The notes beneath the pieces are model-generated. The model was given only the letters and a program-made list of their open reading frames with translations. It searched no databases and was not told where the DNA came from. The position numbers and the translations under genes were made by a program. Of a stretch of DNA of 64,000 nucleotides, positions 16,433-28,100 are shown in pieces (position 1 is the first letter of the stretch; each line of letters opens with the position of its first letter). The stretch is from Tumebacillus algifaecis. GTDB taxonomy: Bacteria; Bacillota; Bacilli; Tumebacillales; Tumebacillaceae. Location: the NCBI RefSeq assembly GCF_002243515.1, contig NZ_CP022657.1, positions 1,355,001 through 1,419,000 of the forward strand, given 5' to 3'.

Positions 16433-17518
16433 TTACTCGTTGTAGCTGACGATCATCATGGTCAATTCTTTGGTCAAGTCGATGTCATACGGGCTGTCCA
16501 AACGGCGACCGTACTCGTCGGTGAGCAGGCGAACGACAGGACGTTGCGGATACTCGGGGTTCAGACTGACGACAACGGCAGTTTCATCCGTGTTGAGTTT
16601 GACAGTCATGCCGATCGGGTAAACTGCGACGTTTTTCGCGAACAGGCGCACCAAGGACAGATCGAACAGTGCGGTGCCGCCTCCCAAAATGAACTCCAAC
16701 GCCTCGTGGGGCAGAAATGCTTCACGATGAAAGCGCTTAGAAGTGAGGGCTTCATAAACGTCGCACATGCCGACGATCTTCGAGTATTCGTGGATCTCAT
16801 CGCCCTTTAACCCGCGCGGATAGCCGGACCCATCGTTGCGCTCATGATGCTGATACGCGATATGGGCGGACAACAGCGATACGCCGTCTTGCTCGCGCAG
16901 CATCTCATAACCCCACTCCGCATGTTTCTTCATCAGCTCATACTCGAGATCCGAATAGCGGCCAGGCTTGTTCAAAATTTCTTGTGGAACTTTGGTACAT
17001 CCAATGTCGTGAAGCAAGGCACCAACGCCAATCTCGGTGATCTCCTTCTGTCCGTACCCTTTGGCCAGTCCCAAAGCGGTGGACAGAATGGCAACGTTCA
17101 CCGAATGATGATAGAGGTATCCGTCTACTGTAAAAATGCTAGCCAAGTTGATCAAGCCGCTGTTGTTGGCTTTCAAATCGGCGAGGATGTCTTGAAAAAC
17201 ACGGGAGATCTCGCGGCCGATCTGCGGGCGAGAGGCACGACGAGCACCTCGTTCCGTTTCAATCATAGACAGCATGGAGTTGTAGACAGTGTTGACTGCG
17301 CTTCGGCGCGTCTCGTCAGACACCGCATCGACGATCACAATGTCGTCCGTGCGCTTATCTTCAATATAAAGGCTGGAGACCCCAAGCTGTTTTAAACGCG
17401 TTATCATACGTTCTGAAAGCTTGACCCCAGCACCGACGAGGATCATACCTTTTTCATCGAGAACTGGCTTGGCGAGAACCGACTCAACCAGACTCAGTGA
17501 TACAGGGGCTAATCGCAT
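16433..17518 (-). CDS. HD-GYP domain cyclic-di-GMP phosphodiesterase
   Basis: 361 residues, no transmembrane segment. The HD part is LLHDIGCTKVP (about 168-178) and the GYP loop is HHERNDGSGYPRGL (about 228-241), both with all signature residues, so hydrolysis of c-di-GMP is expected. The first roughly 100 residues have no recognised sensory domain but contain a segment seen at the N-terminus of many Bacillota HD-GYP proteins (VGAGVKLSERMITRLKQLGV). AGGGAG lies upstream of the ATG. It may oppose the GGDEF protein encoded 6 kb downstream. Confidence 0.93.
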   Translation of the reverse strand: MRLAPVSLSLVESVLAKPVLDEKGMILVGAGVKLSERMITRLKQLGVSSLYIEDKRTDDIVIVDAVSDETRRSAVNTVYNSMLSMIETERGARRASRPQIGREISRVFQDILADLKANNSGLINLASIFTVDGYLYHHSVNVAILSTALGLAKGYGQKEITEIGVGALLHDIGCTKVPQEILNKPGRYSDLEYELMKKHAEWGYEMLREQDGVSLLSAHIAYQHHERNDGSGYPRGLKGDEIHEYSKIVGMCDVYEALTSKRFHREAFLPHEALEFILGGGTALFDLSLVRLFAKNVAVYPIGMTVKLNTDETAVVVSLNPEYPQRPVVRLLTDEYGRRLDSPYDIDLTKELTMMIVSYNE

Positions 17519-17557
17519 GCAGTACCGTCTCCCTGAAATTTTAGATTTTTCACTTGT

Positions 17558-17587
17558 ATTATAGACGTTGAGAAGGGGTAGTGTCCA
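17558..17587 (-). promoter_or_regulatory. Promoter of the HD-GYP gene
   Basis: On the minus strand: TGGACA (17582-17587), an 18-base spacer and TATAAT (17558-17563), about 40 bases upstream of the start codon. Confidence 0.5.
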
Positions 17588-17748
17588 TCATTTCTCAAAC
17601 AAATTAATCCTGTTATCATTCAGCCAGTTCCCATTTGATGTATGATCCCCAGCTTTTGTAGGGACAGGGCAGGAAAACCGCACCTTTTGTGGAAGTATAG
17701 TACTTCACATGCACCTCGAAACTAGTTTACAGATGTAAGGAGACGATC

Positions 17749-19830
17749 ATGCGCAACTCAAGAGTCTACGCTGCTTGGAAGAAGGTCTCCGTCTGTCTGG
17801 TCGCGGTCACAATGGCCGGCGGCCTGTTGCAGACGCCGATGATGCAAACTGCAGAAGCTGTGAGTGGTACGACCCCGATTCGCGTGGGTCTGATGATGAA
17901 GACGAGTTCTTTTAACACGACGACCGATACGGTCACCTTGCAAGGCCGTGGCGGCTTGCAGGTGGGCTTTTATACGGGAGACAAGTTTACGGCGCGCTAC
18001 ACGTCGCAAAGCGCGGTCAAGGCTTCATTGGACAACTATTACGTCCTCGTCGGCGTATACAACACTCTGGCTGAAGCGCAGAGTGCTGCCAACCGTGTGG
18101 ACGGACTTGGCATGTCCTATGACATCTTGGTGGAGAACATCTCCGGCCAGAAGCGTTATCATGTGATCAATGGGTACTATGAGTATCGAACGCAAGCGGA
18201 TGCTGCCCGCAATAGGCTGGCTGGCTCTGCCAAAGTCCGTGGCTATCTGCGCCTGAGCACTGGCAAGTTAGCCAACCAGAGCGCTGCAGAGGCAAGAGCG
18301 AACGATCTGCGGGCAAAAGGGCATGAAGCCTATCCGCTCGTGCGTAAAGACGGCTCGTGGGAGGTCTGGATCGGCAACGAAGGTTCCCAAGCAGAACTGG
18401 ACGCTTTGAACGCAAGTCTGGGCGGTGGATATGCCAAGGCGGACTATGGGCCGGCCGACTACCTCCTCGTCAAGAAAAGCGCTTACTCGGGCATGGAGAT
18501 TCCGCATTTCATCCAGAATTCGGCGAAGGAAGAGACCGCGTTCGTCCCGACCGGATCGCCTGCGGTGATCAAAGTGCTGGAGAAAGCGCGCGAATACCGT
18601 GGAGTGATTTTGGTTCAAGGCTACAATGAAAAGCCGCACGTGATCAACTACGTCGCACTCGATCAGTACCTGTACGGCGTTTTGCCGCAGGAGATGGCAT
18701 CCGGCTGGCCGCTGGAAGCGCTGAAGGCGCAAGCGGTCGCTGCCCGTACCTATGCGGTGCGCAAGATGGGCAGCAACCGTTGGGGAGTCGCCGATATCTC
18801 CGATGACGTGTGGGATCAGGCCTATCGCGGCTATGGTCGTGAGGCGCAGGATACCAACCAAGCGGTCAATGAGACGATGGGGCAGGTCCTGATGAAAAAT
18901 GGCGCGCTCGTCGAAGCGCTCTATTCGTCCAACCACGGCGGTTACTCGGGTGATGTCAAGGAGATCTGGGGAAGTGCGGGAATCGACTATTTGAAAGCTA
19001 TTGAGAGCCCGTGGGACGTCGAAGCGACCCGTCGCGAACCGCTCTGCTATCGCGTTCAACTGCCCAACGGCATGATCGGTTGGATGCGGGCGAGCGGCGT
19101 CACCAAGGATGGCACCAATGCGGCCGGATTTGCCACAGGGGTCGTCAATGCGGACGCGCAGGCGGTTCGTCCGGTGCCCAACTATTATGCGAGCATTCTT
19201 GCCAACGCGACCAAAGGCATGCGGGTCGTCATCTTGGAGGAAGAGATCGAGTACAACACGTACAACTGGCAAAAAGGCCCGTTCACTCCTACCCAAATGA
19301 TGAACATGATCAACGAAAACCAAAGAAGCGGCTACCCGACCGTCTCAAGTCCCGTCTACGACCTGCGCGTTTCCAAGTGGGGTCAAGGCGAGCATATGCT
19401 CGAAGTCAGTGCTAACGGGAAAGCGATCACAGTGCCGAACGCCGACTATCTCCGCTACCTGTTCGACGACCTGTGGAGCACGCGAGCGACGATCGAGCAG
19501 TTGGGGACCTATACCGTGCTCGGCGCAAGCGGCACAAAGAGCGAATATCCTAACGCGAAGCAGCAAGGCAAAGAATTGCACGTCATCACCGCAGCAGGCA
19601 CTGCGACCAAGGCGATCAATGGCTCGAATGAGCAGTTCGTCCTGCTCGGCGCTGGTGGTCAAAGTCGCGTCGTTAGCAAAAACCAGTCCTACATCTTCCA
19701 CGGTAACGGCTGGGGACATGCGCTTGGCATGTCTCAGTGGGGAGCACACGGCGCGGCGGTCAAAGGGTATACCTATGACAAGATTTTGAAACACTATTAT
19801 CAAGGGGTTACCCTGACCGAAAAGCAATAA
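17749..19830 (+). CDS. SpoIID/LytB domain protein with SPOR-like repeats
   Basis: 693 residues. A signal peptide (to about AEA, residue 36) is followed by a SPOR-like region (about 95-225; YYVLVGVYNTLAEAQSAANR and a second weaker copy). The SpoIID/LytB domain begins near residue 285 with VINYVALDQYLYGVLPQEM, continues with LKAQAVAARTYAV and SSNHGGYSGD, and ends with FHGNGWGHALGMSQWGA (about 643-659), the classical end of the domain. SpoIID itself is a sporulation lytic transglycosylase of about 340 residues; this is twice that and secreted, closer to LytB-type amidase enhancers. It precedes queA by 26 bases. Confidence 0.9.
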   Translation: MRNSRVYAAWKKVSVCLVAVTMAGGLLQTPMMQTAEAVSGTTPIRVGLMMKTSSFNTTTDTVTLQGRGGLQVGFYTGDKFTARYTSQSAVKASLDNYYVLVGVYNTLAEAQSAANRVDGLGMSYDILVENISGQKRYHVINGYYEYRTQADAARNRLAGSAKVRGYLRLSTGKLANQSAAEARANDLRAKGHEAYPLVRKDGSWEVWIGNEGSQAELDALNASLGGGYAKADYGPADYLLVKKSAYSGMEIPHFIQNSAKEETAFVPTGSPAVIKVLEKAREYRGVILVQGYNEKPHVINYVALDQYLYGVLPQEMASGWPLEALKAQAVAARTYAVRKMGSNRWGVADISDDVWDQAYRGYGREAQDTNQAVNETMGQVLMKNGALVEALYSSNHGGYSGDVKEIWGSAGIDYLKAIESPWDVEATRREPLCYRVQLPNGMIGWMRASGVTKDGTNAAGFATGVVNADAQAVRPVPNYYASILANATKGMRVVILEEEIEYNTYNWQKGPFTPTQMMNMINENQRSGYPTVSSPVYDLRVSKWGQGEHMLEVSANGKAITVPNADYLRYLFDDLWSTRATIEQLGTYTVLGASGTKSEYPNAKQQGKELHVITAAGTATKAINGSNEQFVLLGAGGQSRVVSKNQSYIFHGNGWGHALGMSQWGAHGAAVKGYTYDKILKHYYQGVTLTEKQ

Positions 19831-19856
19831 TATAGATTTGAAAGGTGAACCACATC

Positions 19857-22020
<2,164 letters not shown>

Positions 22021-22046
22021 TGATAGAAAGATTGGAGGAATAGAAA

Positions 22047-22307
22047 ATGGATCTCTTGGCACAATTAGCACCAATTTTGCTGATCTTCGTGGTTTTCTGG
22101 TTGTTCATCATCCGCCCGCAGCAAAAGCGCCAGCGTGAGCGCGCTGGAATGCTCAACGCGATTAGCAGCGGCGACCGCGTGGTCACGATCGGCGGCTTGC
22201 ACGGTACTGTCGAATCGGTTGAAGAGAAAACGGTTGTTCTGCGTGTAAGCGAGAACCACAAAATGACGTTTGAGCGCTCTGCGATCAACCAAATCGTCAA
22301 AAGCTAG
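22047..22307 (+). CDS. yajC: Preprotein translocase subunit YajC
   Basis: 86 residues: one N-terminal membrane helix (LAPILLIFVVFWLFIIRPQQ) followed by the conserved soluble part (SGDRVVTIGGLHGTVESV). Accessory subunit associated with SecDF-YajC at the Sec translocon. It closes the queA-tgt-yajC run and is followed by a terminator. Confidence 0.95.
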   Translation: MDLLAQLAPILLIFVVFWLFIIRPQQKRQRERAGMLNAISSGDRVVTIGGLHGTVESVEEKTVVLRVSENHKMTFERSAINQIVKS

Positions 22308-22324
22308 TAGCACAGGATACATAG

Positions 22325-22364
22325 TAAGCCCCCTCACACACCAAGTGGAGGGGGCTTTGTTTTG
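22325..22364. terminator. Terminator after yajC
   Basis: AGCCCCCTC (22327-22335) with GAGGGGGCT (22348-22356), then TTGTTTT. Faces a convergent gene. Confidence 0.85.
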
Positions 22365-22372
22365 CTCGGCGT

Positions 22373-22771
22373 TTATTTGCGCAAATTGACCCCGATCATG
22401 CCGCCGAATCCGCCGACGAGCGCCATGATCGTGTTTTGGAACAGGGTGTTTAGATTGAACACGGAGTCACTGACGACGACAAGTCCGAGCAGGGTGATCA
22501 GCACCGCGTAGCAAAGCCCGGTCAGACCGCCGTAATACCAGCCGCGATTGCCCGCTTGGCGTGCCGCAAGCAGGGAGCCGACCAGCACAGACAGCATGTT
22601 CAACACGTAGGTGATCGAGGAGAGGTTGGCTTCGGCCACCGAAGTCCAGCCCATGATAAACGTCGTGATCAGGATCGAAACAAAAGCGGTGATAAAGGAT
22701 GCGATCAGTCCATACAGAACGGGCATGCCCCCGAAGTTGGGCGCATAGTCCGCGAGCGGATTACTTTTCAT
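22373..22771 (-). CDS. TIGR04086 family membrane protein (YrzE-like)
   Basis: 132 residues, four hydrophobic segments (LYGLIASFITAFVSILITTF, TYVLNMLSVLVGSLLAA, GGLTGLCYAVLITLLGLVVV, NTIMALVGGFGGMIGVNL). The pattern fits the TIGR04086/YrzE family, which sits between yajC and spoVB in many Bacillota; function unknown. The ATG at 22771 lies nine bases from GGAGGT (22781-22786); a TTG three bases further out is also possible. Here it is on the opposite strand to yajC, unlike B. subtilis. Confidence 0.82.
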   Translation of the reverse strand: MKSNPLADYAPNFGGMPVLYGLIASFITAFVSILITTFIMGWTSVAEANLSSITYVLNMLSVLVGSLLAARQAGNRGWYYGGLTGLCYAVLITLLGLVVVSDSVFNLNTLFQNTIMALVGGFGGMIGVNLRK

Positions 22772-22923
22772 CAAGAAAGCACCTCCAAGTCCCAGTTTGT
22801 CGTTCTATGTATATTCGCTCGTACCAGCGGACATGATGAATTTGACCGAAGTCGCAGCTAGAGCCACAGCAACGGATGAAGATCGTACACAGCAGACTGC
22901 CTTCCACACATCACAGCATTCGG

Positions 22924-22960
22924 CACAGCCTCCCGTCACTTGGCGGGGGCTGTTTATTAA
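22924..22960 (+). terminator. Terminator-like hairpin upstream of the GGDEF gene
   Basis: ACAGCC-t-CCCG and CGGG-GGCTGT around an 8-base loop, followed by TTTATTAATTTAT. No convincing gene lies upstream on this strand, so it may terminate a leader. Confidence 0.5.
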
Positions 22961-23064
22961 TTTATGTGAAAATCTCTTTAGGTTAATGAGGAGGATTCTC
23001 GGAAGTTATCGTGAACTATTTTACCTAATGTTTTTGTTAAGTACTGATGAAGGAGTGGTTGAAT

Positions 23065-25239
23065 GTGAAGTTGACGGCGGTGAAGCTGTATCAATATGCA
23101 GTGCTTCTTTTTGCCGCGTTTCTGGTTCTGACCGCAGCGTTTAGCCACTACGAATCGTTTTTGCAACCGCAATTGATCTTTCTCTTGTTGCTCTATCTGC
23201 TCGTCGAGTCGATTCAGATTCCGCTGTGGCGTGGATATGGGTCGCTGACATATGGCGTGACCCTTGGAACGATGGTGCTGTACGGCCCGCATGTGGCGGC
23301 ACCGCTTGTCGCCATCGCAGTGACCGCCGCTCCCCTGATCAAGCGCAACAACCGAGGCACTCTGCTCCACTTCTTCAATGGGGCCCAGCATGCGGTCAGC
23401 GTGTTTGCTGCCTACGGGATCTTTCAAGGGTTTGGCGGCGGGACGGCACATCTGACCGGATCGGTTGTGACCCTCGACTTTTTGATTCTCATCCCTGTAA
23501 CCTTGATGTATATGGTGATGAACCACTTTTTCGTACAGACTTTGTTCATCCTGCGCCGTGACAAATTGACACCGCAGGATTTTCTTCACCTCTTTATCAG
23601 CGATGCGATGAACTACCTGATTTCGACGCCGTTTGCCGTGTTCATGTTGGCGTTTGACGGGTACGCTCCGATCCTCTTTTTGGTATTCATCCCGCTGGTG
23701 CTCTTCGGACAGGTGCTGAAGCTGTACCGTAAGATCACGATGACCAATAAGGCGCACGAAGTCGTCTACCGCTTACAAAGCGAGTTCGACGTGCAAACCA
23801 TCTCCTGCACGATCACCGAATCGGTGCGCGAACTCACCTCGTCGGTGACAGCAGCGCTCTGGGTGTTGGAGAAGGATCGCCTGATGCCAATACATATCGA
23901 CGGGCAGTATCACCCAGAACTGATGCCCAAAGACGGCTATTCTCTGTCAGAAGGTAGCATCACATCGCTGGCGGTGCAGAGCAAGCAGGTGGAATCGGTG
24001 CCCGACACGATGAAAGACAAGCGGATCATGCCGAAAGTGGAGGGGTTCAAATCCTTCCTCGTCGTGCCGCTGAAAGCGCGCGACAAGGTGGTCGGCGTCC
24101 TCACCTGCTTTGGATCGCGCACACACGCCTACACGGAGGAGCAGATCGAACTGATCACCGTACTGGCCGCACAAGTCGGGGTGCTGATCGAAAACGCCAG
24201 CCTCTACCGTGAACTACAGGAAGCGACGTTGCGCGATCCCGGCACGGGGCTGTATAACTACCGCTATTTTTATCAAGAACTCTCACGCCGCTTCGAACTG
24301 GCCAAAGCGGAGTCACGGCCGATGTCGATCGTCATTTTGGACATCGATCATTTCAAGAAATATAACGATACATATGGACATGTCGTCGGTGATGAAGTGC
24401 TTCGCCAAACGGCACAGGTGATTCAACATGCGGTAGGTAACACTGGGGTGGTCGCGCGTTACGGCGGTGAGGAGTTTGCCCTCTTGCTCAACGCCTCGCT
24501 TGAGGAGGCGCAACAGATCGTCGAAGGCATCCGCCGCGCCTTGCATTTTCACAAATTCGAATACCAAGGCTATGTGGTACAGGGCGTGACGGTCTCCGTC
24601 GGGGTAGCCTCGTACCCCGACCACGATCAAAATGAGAAAGAACTGTTGGAAAAAGCGGATCAGGCGATGTATTGGGGTGCGAAGCAGCGCGGGCGGGACA
24701 AGGTTGCCGTCTATACGCCCGATTTTGACACCCATCTGTTTGTCGATAAATTGACCGGCCTGTACACGTACCATTATCTGCGGATCAAGCTGATGGAAGA
24801 GTTTATGGTGCAGAGCCAAGAGAACGGGCAATCGTTTGCTTTGATCTTCTTAAACATTGCAGAGTTTAACACCATCAACCGCACGTTTGGCTTTGAAGTT
24901 GGGAACATGGTGCTGCGCGAGATTGCACTGCTGATCAAGGAGAATGTTCGGAATGGTGAAATCGCAGCTCGTTACGGCGGGGATGAGTATTTGCTGCTCG
25001 TACCGCTGGTGAACCGCGAGGATGCCGAGCGGATCATGGAGCGCTTGCAAAAGGCGGTCGCCTCCCACAAGTTCAAAGTGGGCGACAACGTGTTGGTGCG
25101 CGTTCGTTCGCGGGCCGACATCGTCGTTTTTCCAGACGAGGTGTCGGAAGGACCACAACTTGTCTCGCAGATCGCCAAGATGTTCTTGCATCTTTCATCC
25201 GACTGGCTGGAACAGAAACAAAAGCATGCAGAAGCATAA
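23065..25239 (+). CDS. Membrane-bound GAF protein with two tandem GGDEF domains
   Basis: 724 residues from a GTG start chosen because AAGGAGTGG ends seven bases upstream; an ATG at 23047 would overlap it. About six transmembrane helices (residues 5-225) are followed by a GAF domain (about 250-385), then two GGDEF domains. The first has RYGGEEF (GGEEF 467-471) and the LDIDHFKKYND metal site, so it should make c-di-GMP; it lacks an RxxD inhibitory site. The second has RYGGDEY (638-642), where the last Phe is Tyr, and its substrate-side segment is LNIAEFNTINRTFG, with Asn replacing the metal-binding Asp, so it is probably inactive. RNGE stands where an I-site would be. Confidence 0.92.
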   Translation: MKLTAVKLYQYAVLLFAAFLVLTAAFSHYESFLQPQLIFLLLLYLLVESIQIPLWRGYGSLTYGVTLGTMVLYGPHVAAPLVAIAVTAAPLIKRNNRGTLLHFFNGAQHAVSVFAAYGIFQGFGGGTAHLTGSVVTLDFLILIPVTLMYMVMNHFFVQTLFILRRDKLTPQDFLHLFISDAMNYLISTPFAVFMLAFDGYAPILFLVFIPLVLFGQVLKLYRKITMTNKAHEVVYRLQSEFDVQTISCTITESVRELTSSVTAALWVLEKDRLMPIHIDGQYHPELMPKDGYSLSEGSITSLAVQSKQVESVPDTMKDKRIMPKVEGFKSFLVVPLKARDKVVGVLTCFGSRTHAYTEEQIELITVLAAQVGVLIENASLYRELQEATLRDPGTGLYNYRYFYQELSRRFELAKAESRPMSIVILDIDHFKKYNDTYGHVVGDEVLRQTAQVIQHAVGNTGVVARYGGEEFALLLNASLEEAQQIVEGIRRALHFHKFEYQGYVVQGVTVSVGVASYPDHDQNEKELLEKADQAMYWGAKQRGRDKVAVYTPDFDTHLFVDKLTGLYTYHYLRIKLMEEFMVQSQENGQSFALIFLNIAEFNTINRTFGFEVGNMVLREIALLIKENVRNGEIAARYGGDEYLLLVPLVNREDAERIMERLQKAVASHKFKVGDNVLVRVRSRADIVVFPDEVSEGPQLVSQIAKMFLHLSSDWLEQKQKHAEA

Positions 25240-25276
25240 AAAGCATCCTTTTCGGGTTATGGAGAGGATGCTTTTG
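25239..25276 (+). terminator. Terminator after the GGDEF gene
   Basis: AAAAGCATCC (25239-25248) and GGATGCTTTT (25266-25275), extended inward by further wobble pairs. Confidence 0.88.
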
Positions 25277-25320
25277 TTCATACTAGCAAAGACGACGCTT
25301 GTGCGAAAGGAGGGGCAGAG

Positions 25321-26001
25321 ATGGTCAATCTCGCCGGGCTCTTCTTGCGAATCATTTTGTTCTACTTTGCGACCCTCGCAGCGATGCGGCTGATGGGGAA
25401 GCGGGAGATCGGCAAGCTGTCGATTTTTGACTTGGTGATTTCGGTGATGATCGCTGAAGTGTCGGCGACGGCGCTGATCGACCATGAGGTGATGGTCAAG
25501 GAAGGGCTGTTGATCATCGGCTCGCTTGTCTTGTTGCAGATAGTCATGTCTTGGCTGTCCATGAAATCGATCACGCTGCGCAAACTGATCGACGGTCAGC
25601 CGACGTTGCTCATCGCGAACGGAAAAATTCGTGATGATGAGATGCGCCGCACTCGTTATACGTTGAGCGATCTGATGACCCAATTGCGCGAGAAGGACAT
25701 CGCAACCGTCTCCGATGTTGAATTTGCGATTCTGGAAACGACAGGCAAGCTCAGCGTGTTTCCGAAGGCTAGCAAGCGGCCAGTAACTCCAGAAGACCTT
25801 GGGCTCACCGTGCCGCGGACAGGGTTGCCCTTGCCATTGATCGTGGATGGGTACGTGATGGACGAGCATTTGGAACGCATTGGCAAGACCCGCTTTTGGC
25901 TGAAAAATGAACTGCAAAAGCATGGGTATCGCGAGTTCAAAACGATATTTTACTGCTCGATCGACAATCAGGGCAGTCTGTTTATCGACCCCTATAAGTG
26001 A
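25321..26001 (+). CDS. DUF421 (YetF/YrbG-like) membrane protein
   Basis: 226 residues. Two to three N-terminal helices with the motif AAMRLMGKREIGKLSIFDLVI (about 20-40, family signature R-x-M-G-K-R-x-x-x-x-L-x-x-F-D), then a cytoplasmic domain ending with FKTIFYCSIDNQGSLFID. YrbG lies at the same place in B. subtilis. The soluble domain is paired with membrane helices in all members; function unknown. GAAAGGAGG precedes the ATG. Confidence 0.9.
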   Translation: MVNLAGLFLRIILFYFATLAAMRLMGKREIGKLSIFDLVISVMIAEVSATALIDHEVMVKEGLLIIGSLVLLQIVMSWLSMKSITLRKLIDGQPTLLIANGKIRDDEMRRTRYTLSDLMTQLREKDIATVSDVEFAILETTGKLSVFPKASKRPVTPEDLGLTVPRTGLPLPLIVDGYVMDEHLERIGKTRFWLKNELQKHGYREFKTIFYCSIDNQGSLFIDPYK

Positions 26002-26036
26002 GAAAAACCGTCTCGGTGTCACGAGACGGTTTTTCT
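26001..26036. terminator. Bidirectional terminator
   Basis: A perfect 15-bp stem, AGAAAAACCGTCTCG (26001-26015) and its complement (26022-26036), serving the DUF421 gene and the convergent spoVB. Confidence 0.93.
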
Positions 26037-27621
26037 AGCGCAAGAATGGCACGATGCGTAAGATACCGGCCAGCGGCGGACCCACTTTTGGCACGCGAGA
26101 GACGGTGTGCAACGTGACGACGCCCATCAGGTTGAGCACGAGGAAGTAGAGGGCAAAACCGGAAAAAGTCCCGTAGACGGTCAGCCATACATCGTTGAGC
26201 TGGGGAAGCAGGTTGCGAAACTCGATCAGCCAAACGCTGAGCAGAGAGGTCGCGATCAAAATTTTTATCGTTTCGACAAGGTTTACGTAAAAGCCGAGCA
26301 AGCGTGTGACCGACATGAAATGCAAGATCGTCACAACGCTGACCGAGATGACTACCGACCAAGCCACACCTGCGATGCCATAGGACGGGTTGGAGACGAG
26401 GTAATAGATGATCACAAGCTTTAAGATCGACCCGACGATCGAATTGCGCATCGCTTCTCCGGCACGGTTCAATCCCTGTAAAATGCCGGAGAGCGGCCCT
26501 TGCAGGTACATCAGGAAGCCGACCGGAGCCATGATCGCCAAGATCGGGCCGACCGCTTTGTCATTGAATATGGCGTGTGACAACTCGGTCGCATACAGCG
26601 TGAGAATTGCAGAAGTCGGGAAGCCGATCAACGCAGTCAAACGAAACGCTTGGTACAAGCGGCGCTGCACCACCAACTGATCGCCCGCTGCCACCGCCTC
26701 GGAAATGGACGGTACGAGCGTGGTCTGCAACGAGTAGGTAAAGACGGTCGGCAGCACGAGCAGGGAGATTGCCATCCCAGAATATTGCCCGTAGAGCGTC
26801 GTCGCGACGGCGGCAGACAGCCCGGTCATCACCAGACAGCGAGTGACCAGAATCGGTTCCAGCGTGTAGGCGATCGACCCGACGATGCGAGACAGCGTGA
26901 CGGGCATTGCGATTTCGAGCACCGAAGAAAGCATTTTTCGAAACGGCTCGGGGGGCTTGTTCGAGTTAGATGGTGGCATCTTGCGCAAGGAGAAGCGCCT
27001 GTAGTACGTGAAGGTCAGATAAAGCAGACCGATCACTTCTCCGACCACCATGCCGATCATCGCGCCTGCTGCTGCATATTCCAATCCGTACGGCAACAGG
27101 TACGTGGCAAAAACGAGCACAGCACCGATGCGGGCGATCTGCTCTAAGATCGAGGCGACCGCATTGGGCGTCATGTTCTGGAGTCCTTGGAAGTAGCCGC
27201 GCAAGATGGAGGAGATGGCGATGATCACGATGATGGGCGACATCGCAAGCAGCGTATAATAGGCGCGAGGGTCGGTCAGCACGTTTGCTGTGATCCAGGG
27301 AGCGAGAAAGAGCATCAGTGCGGTAAAGATCACCGACAGGGTGATCACCGCCTTCATCGAAACGGAAACGATCCGCTTCACTCGTCTGGTGTCCTCTTCA
27401 ACCAGCGCTTCAGCGACCAATTTGGAGATCGCGATCGGCAGTCCGGCTGTGGTAAGCGTAATCAGAAACATCAAGATCGGAAATACCGTATAGAACAAGC
27501 CGATGCCCTCGGCCCCGATCAACCGGGAGAGGAAGATCTTGTAGACAAAGCCGAGCACACGAGTGACGAGACTGGCTGCGACGAGGATGACAGCGCCTTT
27601 TAAAAAGGATTGTTTGCTCAA
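26035..27621 (-). CDS. spoVB: Stage V sporulation protein B (SpoVB), MOP-type flippase
   Basis: 528 residues, 14 predicted helices, MATE/MOP polysaccharide-flippase superfamily. N-terminus FLKGAVILVAASLVTRVLGF and the segment RGYFQGLQNMTPNA (about 142-155) are typical of SpoVB and its paralogues. SpoVB is needed for cortex peptidoglycan synthesis, probably as a lipid II flippase. The position (between DUF421/yajC and comN/secDF) is the one found in B. subtilis. A vegetative paralogue (MurJ/YtgP type) cannot be excluded by sequence alone, but synteny favours SpoVB. Confidence 0.88.
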   Translation of the reverse strand: MSKQSFLKGAVILVAASLVTRVLGFVYKIFLSRLIGAEGIGLFYTVFPILMFLITLTTAGLPIAISKLVAEALVEEDTRRVKRIVSVSMKAVITLSVIFTALMLFLAPWITANVLTDPRAYYTLLAMSPIIVIIAISSILRGYFQGLQNMTPNAVASILEQIARIGAVLVFATYLLPYGLEYAAAGAMIGMVVGEVIGLLYLTFTYYRRFSLRKMPPSNSNKPPEPFRKMLSSVLEIAMPVTLSRIVGSIAYTLEPILVTRCLVMTGLSAAVATTLYGQYSGMAISLLVLPTVFTYSLQTTLVPSISEAVAAGDQLVVQRRLYQAFRLTALIGFPTSAILTLYATELSHAIFNDKAVGPILAIMAPVGFLMYLQGPLSGILQGLNRAGEAMRNSIVGSILKLVIIYYLVSNPSYGIAGVAWSVVISVSVVTILHFMSVTRLLGFYVNLVETIKILIATSLLSVWLIEFRNLLPQLNDVWLTVYGTFSGFALYFLVLNLMGVVTLHTVSRVPKVGPPLAGILRIVPFLR

Positions 27622-27774
27622 TATGTCCCTCTCCTTCTCCGAACGAGTGGTCTTCTTTTAACTTTTATGCCGGACAGGCAGGGAGTAGTCCAAAAAGCAG
27701 GATTTGCGGGAGCCGTTCACGAAATGGTGCAACGAGCAGTACAAGTTACAGAAAAATCGGGAGGAGGGCGCAAG

Positions 27775-28029
27775 ATGAGTGAAGAACAGCAGGCGCCTGT
27801 CATGGATGAAGCGGAATTGAGTGAGGTTGTGCGCAAGCTTTGCATCAGCAAGGCAGAAGAGTTGCACCTGCACGGCTATGATCAGGTGAGTGGCGAGGAC
27901 GTGTGGGAGTGTGTGTCCAGCAAATACAAAAGCGGCCTTCCTCCTTTGCATCAGCTTGTCAACGACGTGTTGACACTCAAAGGGCACACGTTTATGAACT
28001 GGCTGCTCCTCCGCACACTGAAAGGATAA
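27775..28029 (+). CDS. comN: ComN-like post-transcriptional regulator
   Basis: 84 residues, no membrane segment. The pattern ELSEVVRKLCISKAEELHLHGYDQVSGEDVWECV fits, in position and length, the ComN/YrzD family that controls comE mRNA localisation (the motif is given as landmarks: begins EVVRKLC, then HGYDQVSGEDVW). GGAGGAGG precedes the ATG at 27775; longer frames upstream have no support. It sits divergently from spoVB, as expected from synteny. The name rests on size, motif and place. Confidence 0.75.
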   Translation: MSEEQQAPVMDEAELSEVVRKLCISKAEELHLHGYDQVSGEDVWECVSSKYKSGLPPLHQLVNDVLTLKGHTFMNWLLLRTLKG

Positions 28030-28100
28030 TCGAGCATAGAAGGTCAACCCAGCGCACACAATAAACAGGAAAAATAGTGTGCGATTGGGAGGACGATCCG

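Noticed and set aside
18268-19323. 351-residue minus-strand frame opposite the SpoIID/LytB gene
   Set aside because: Shadow of a gene with strong domain evidence; His/Arg-rich composition typical of antisense frames.
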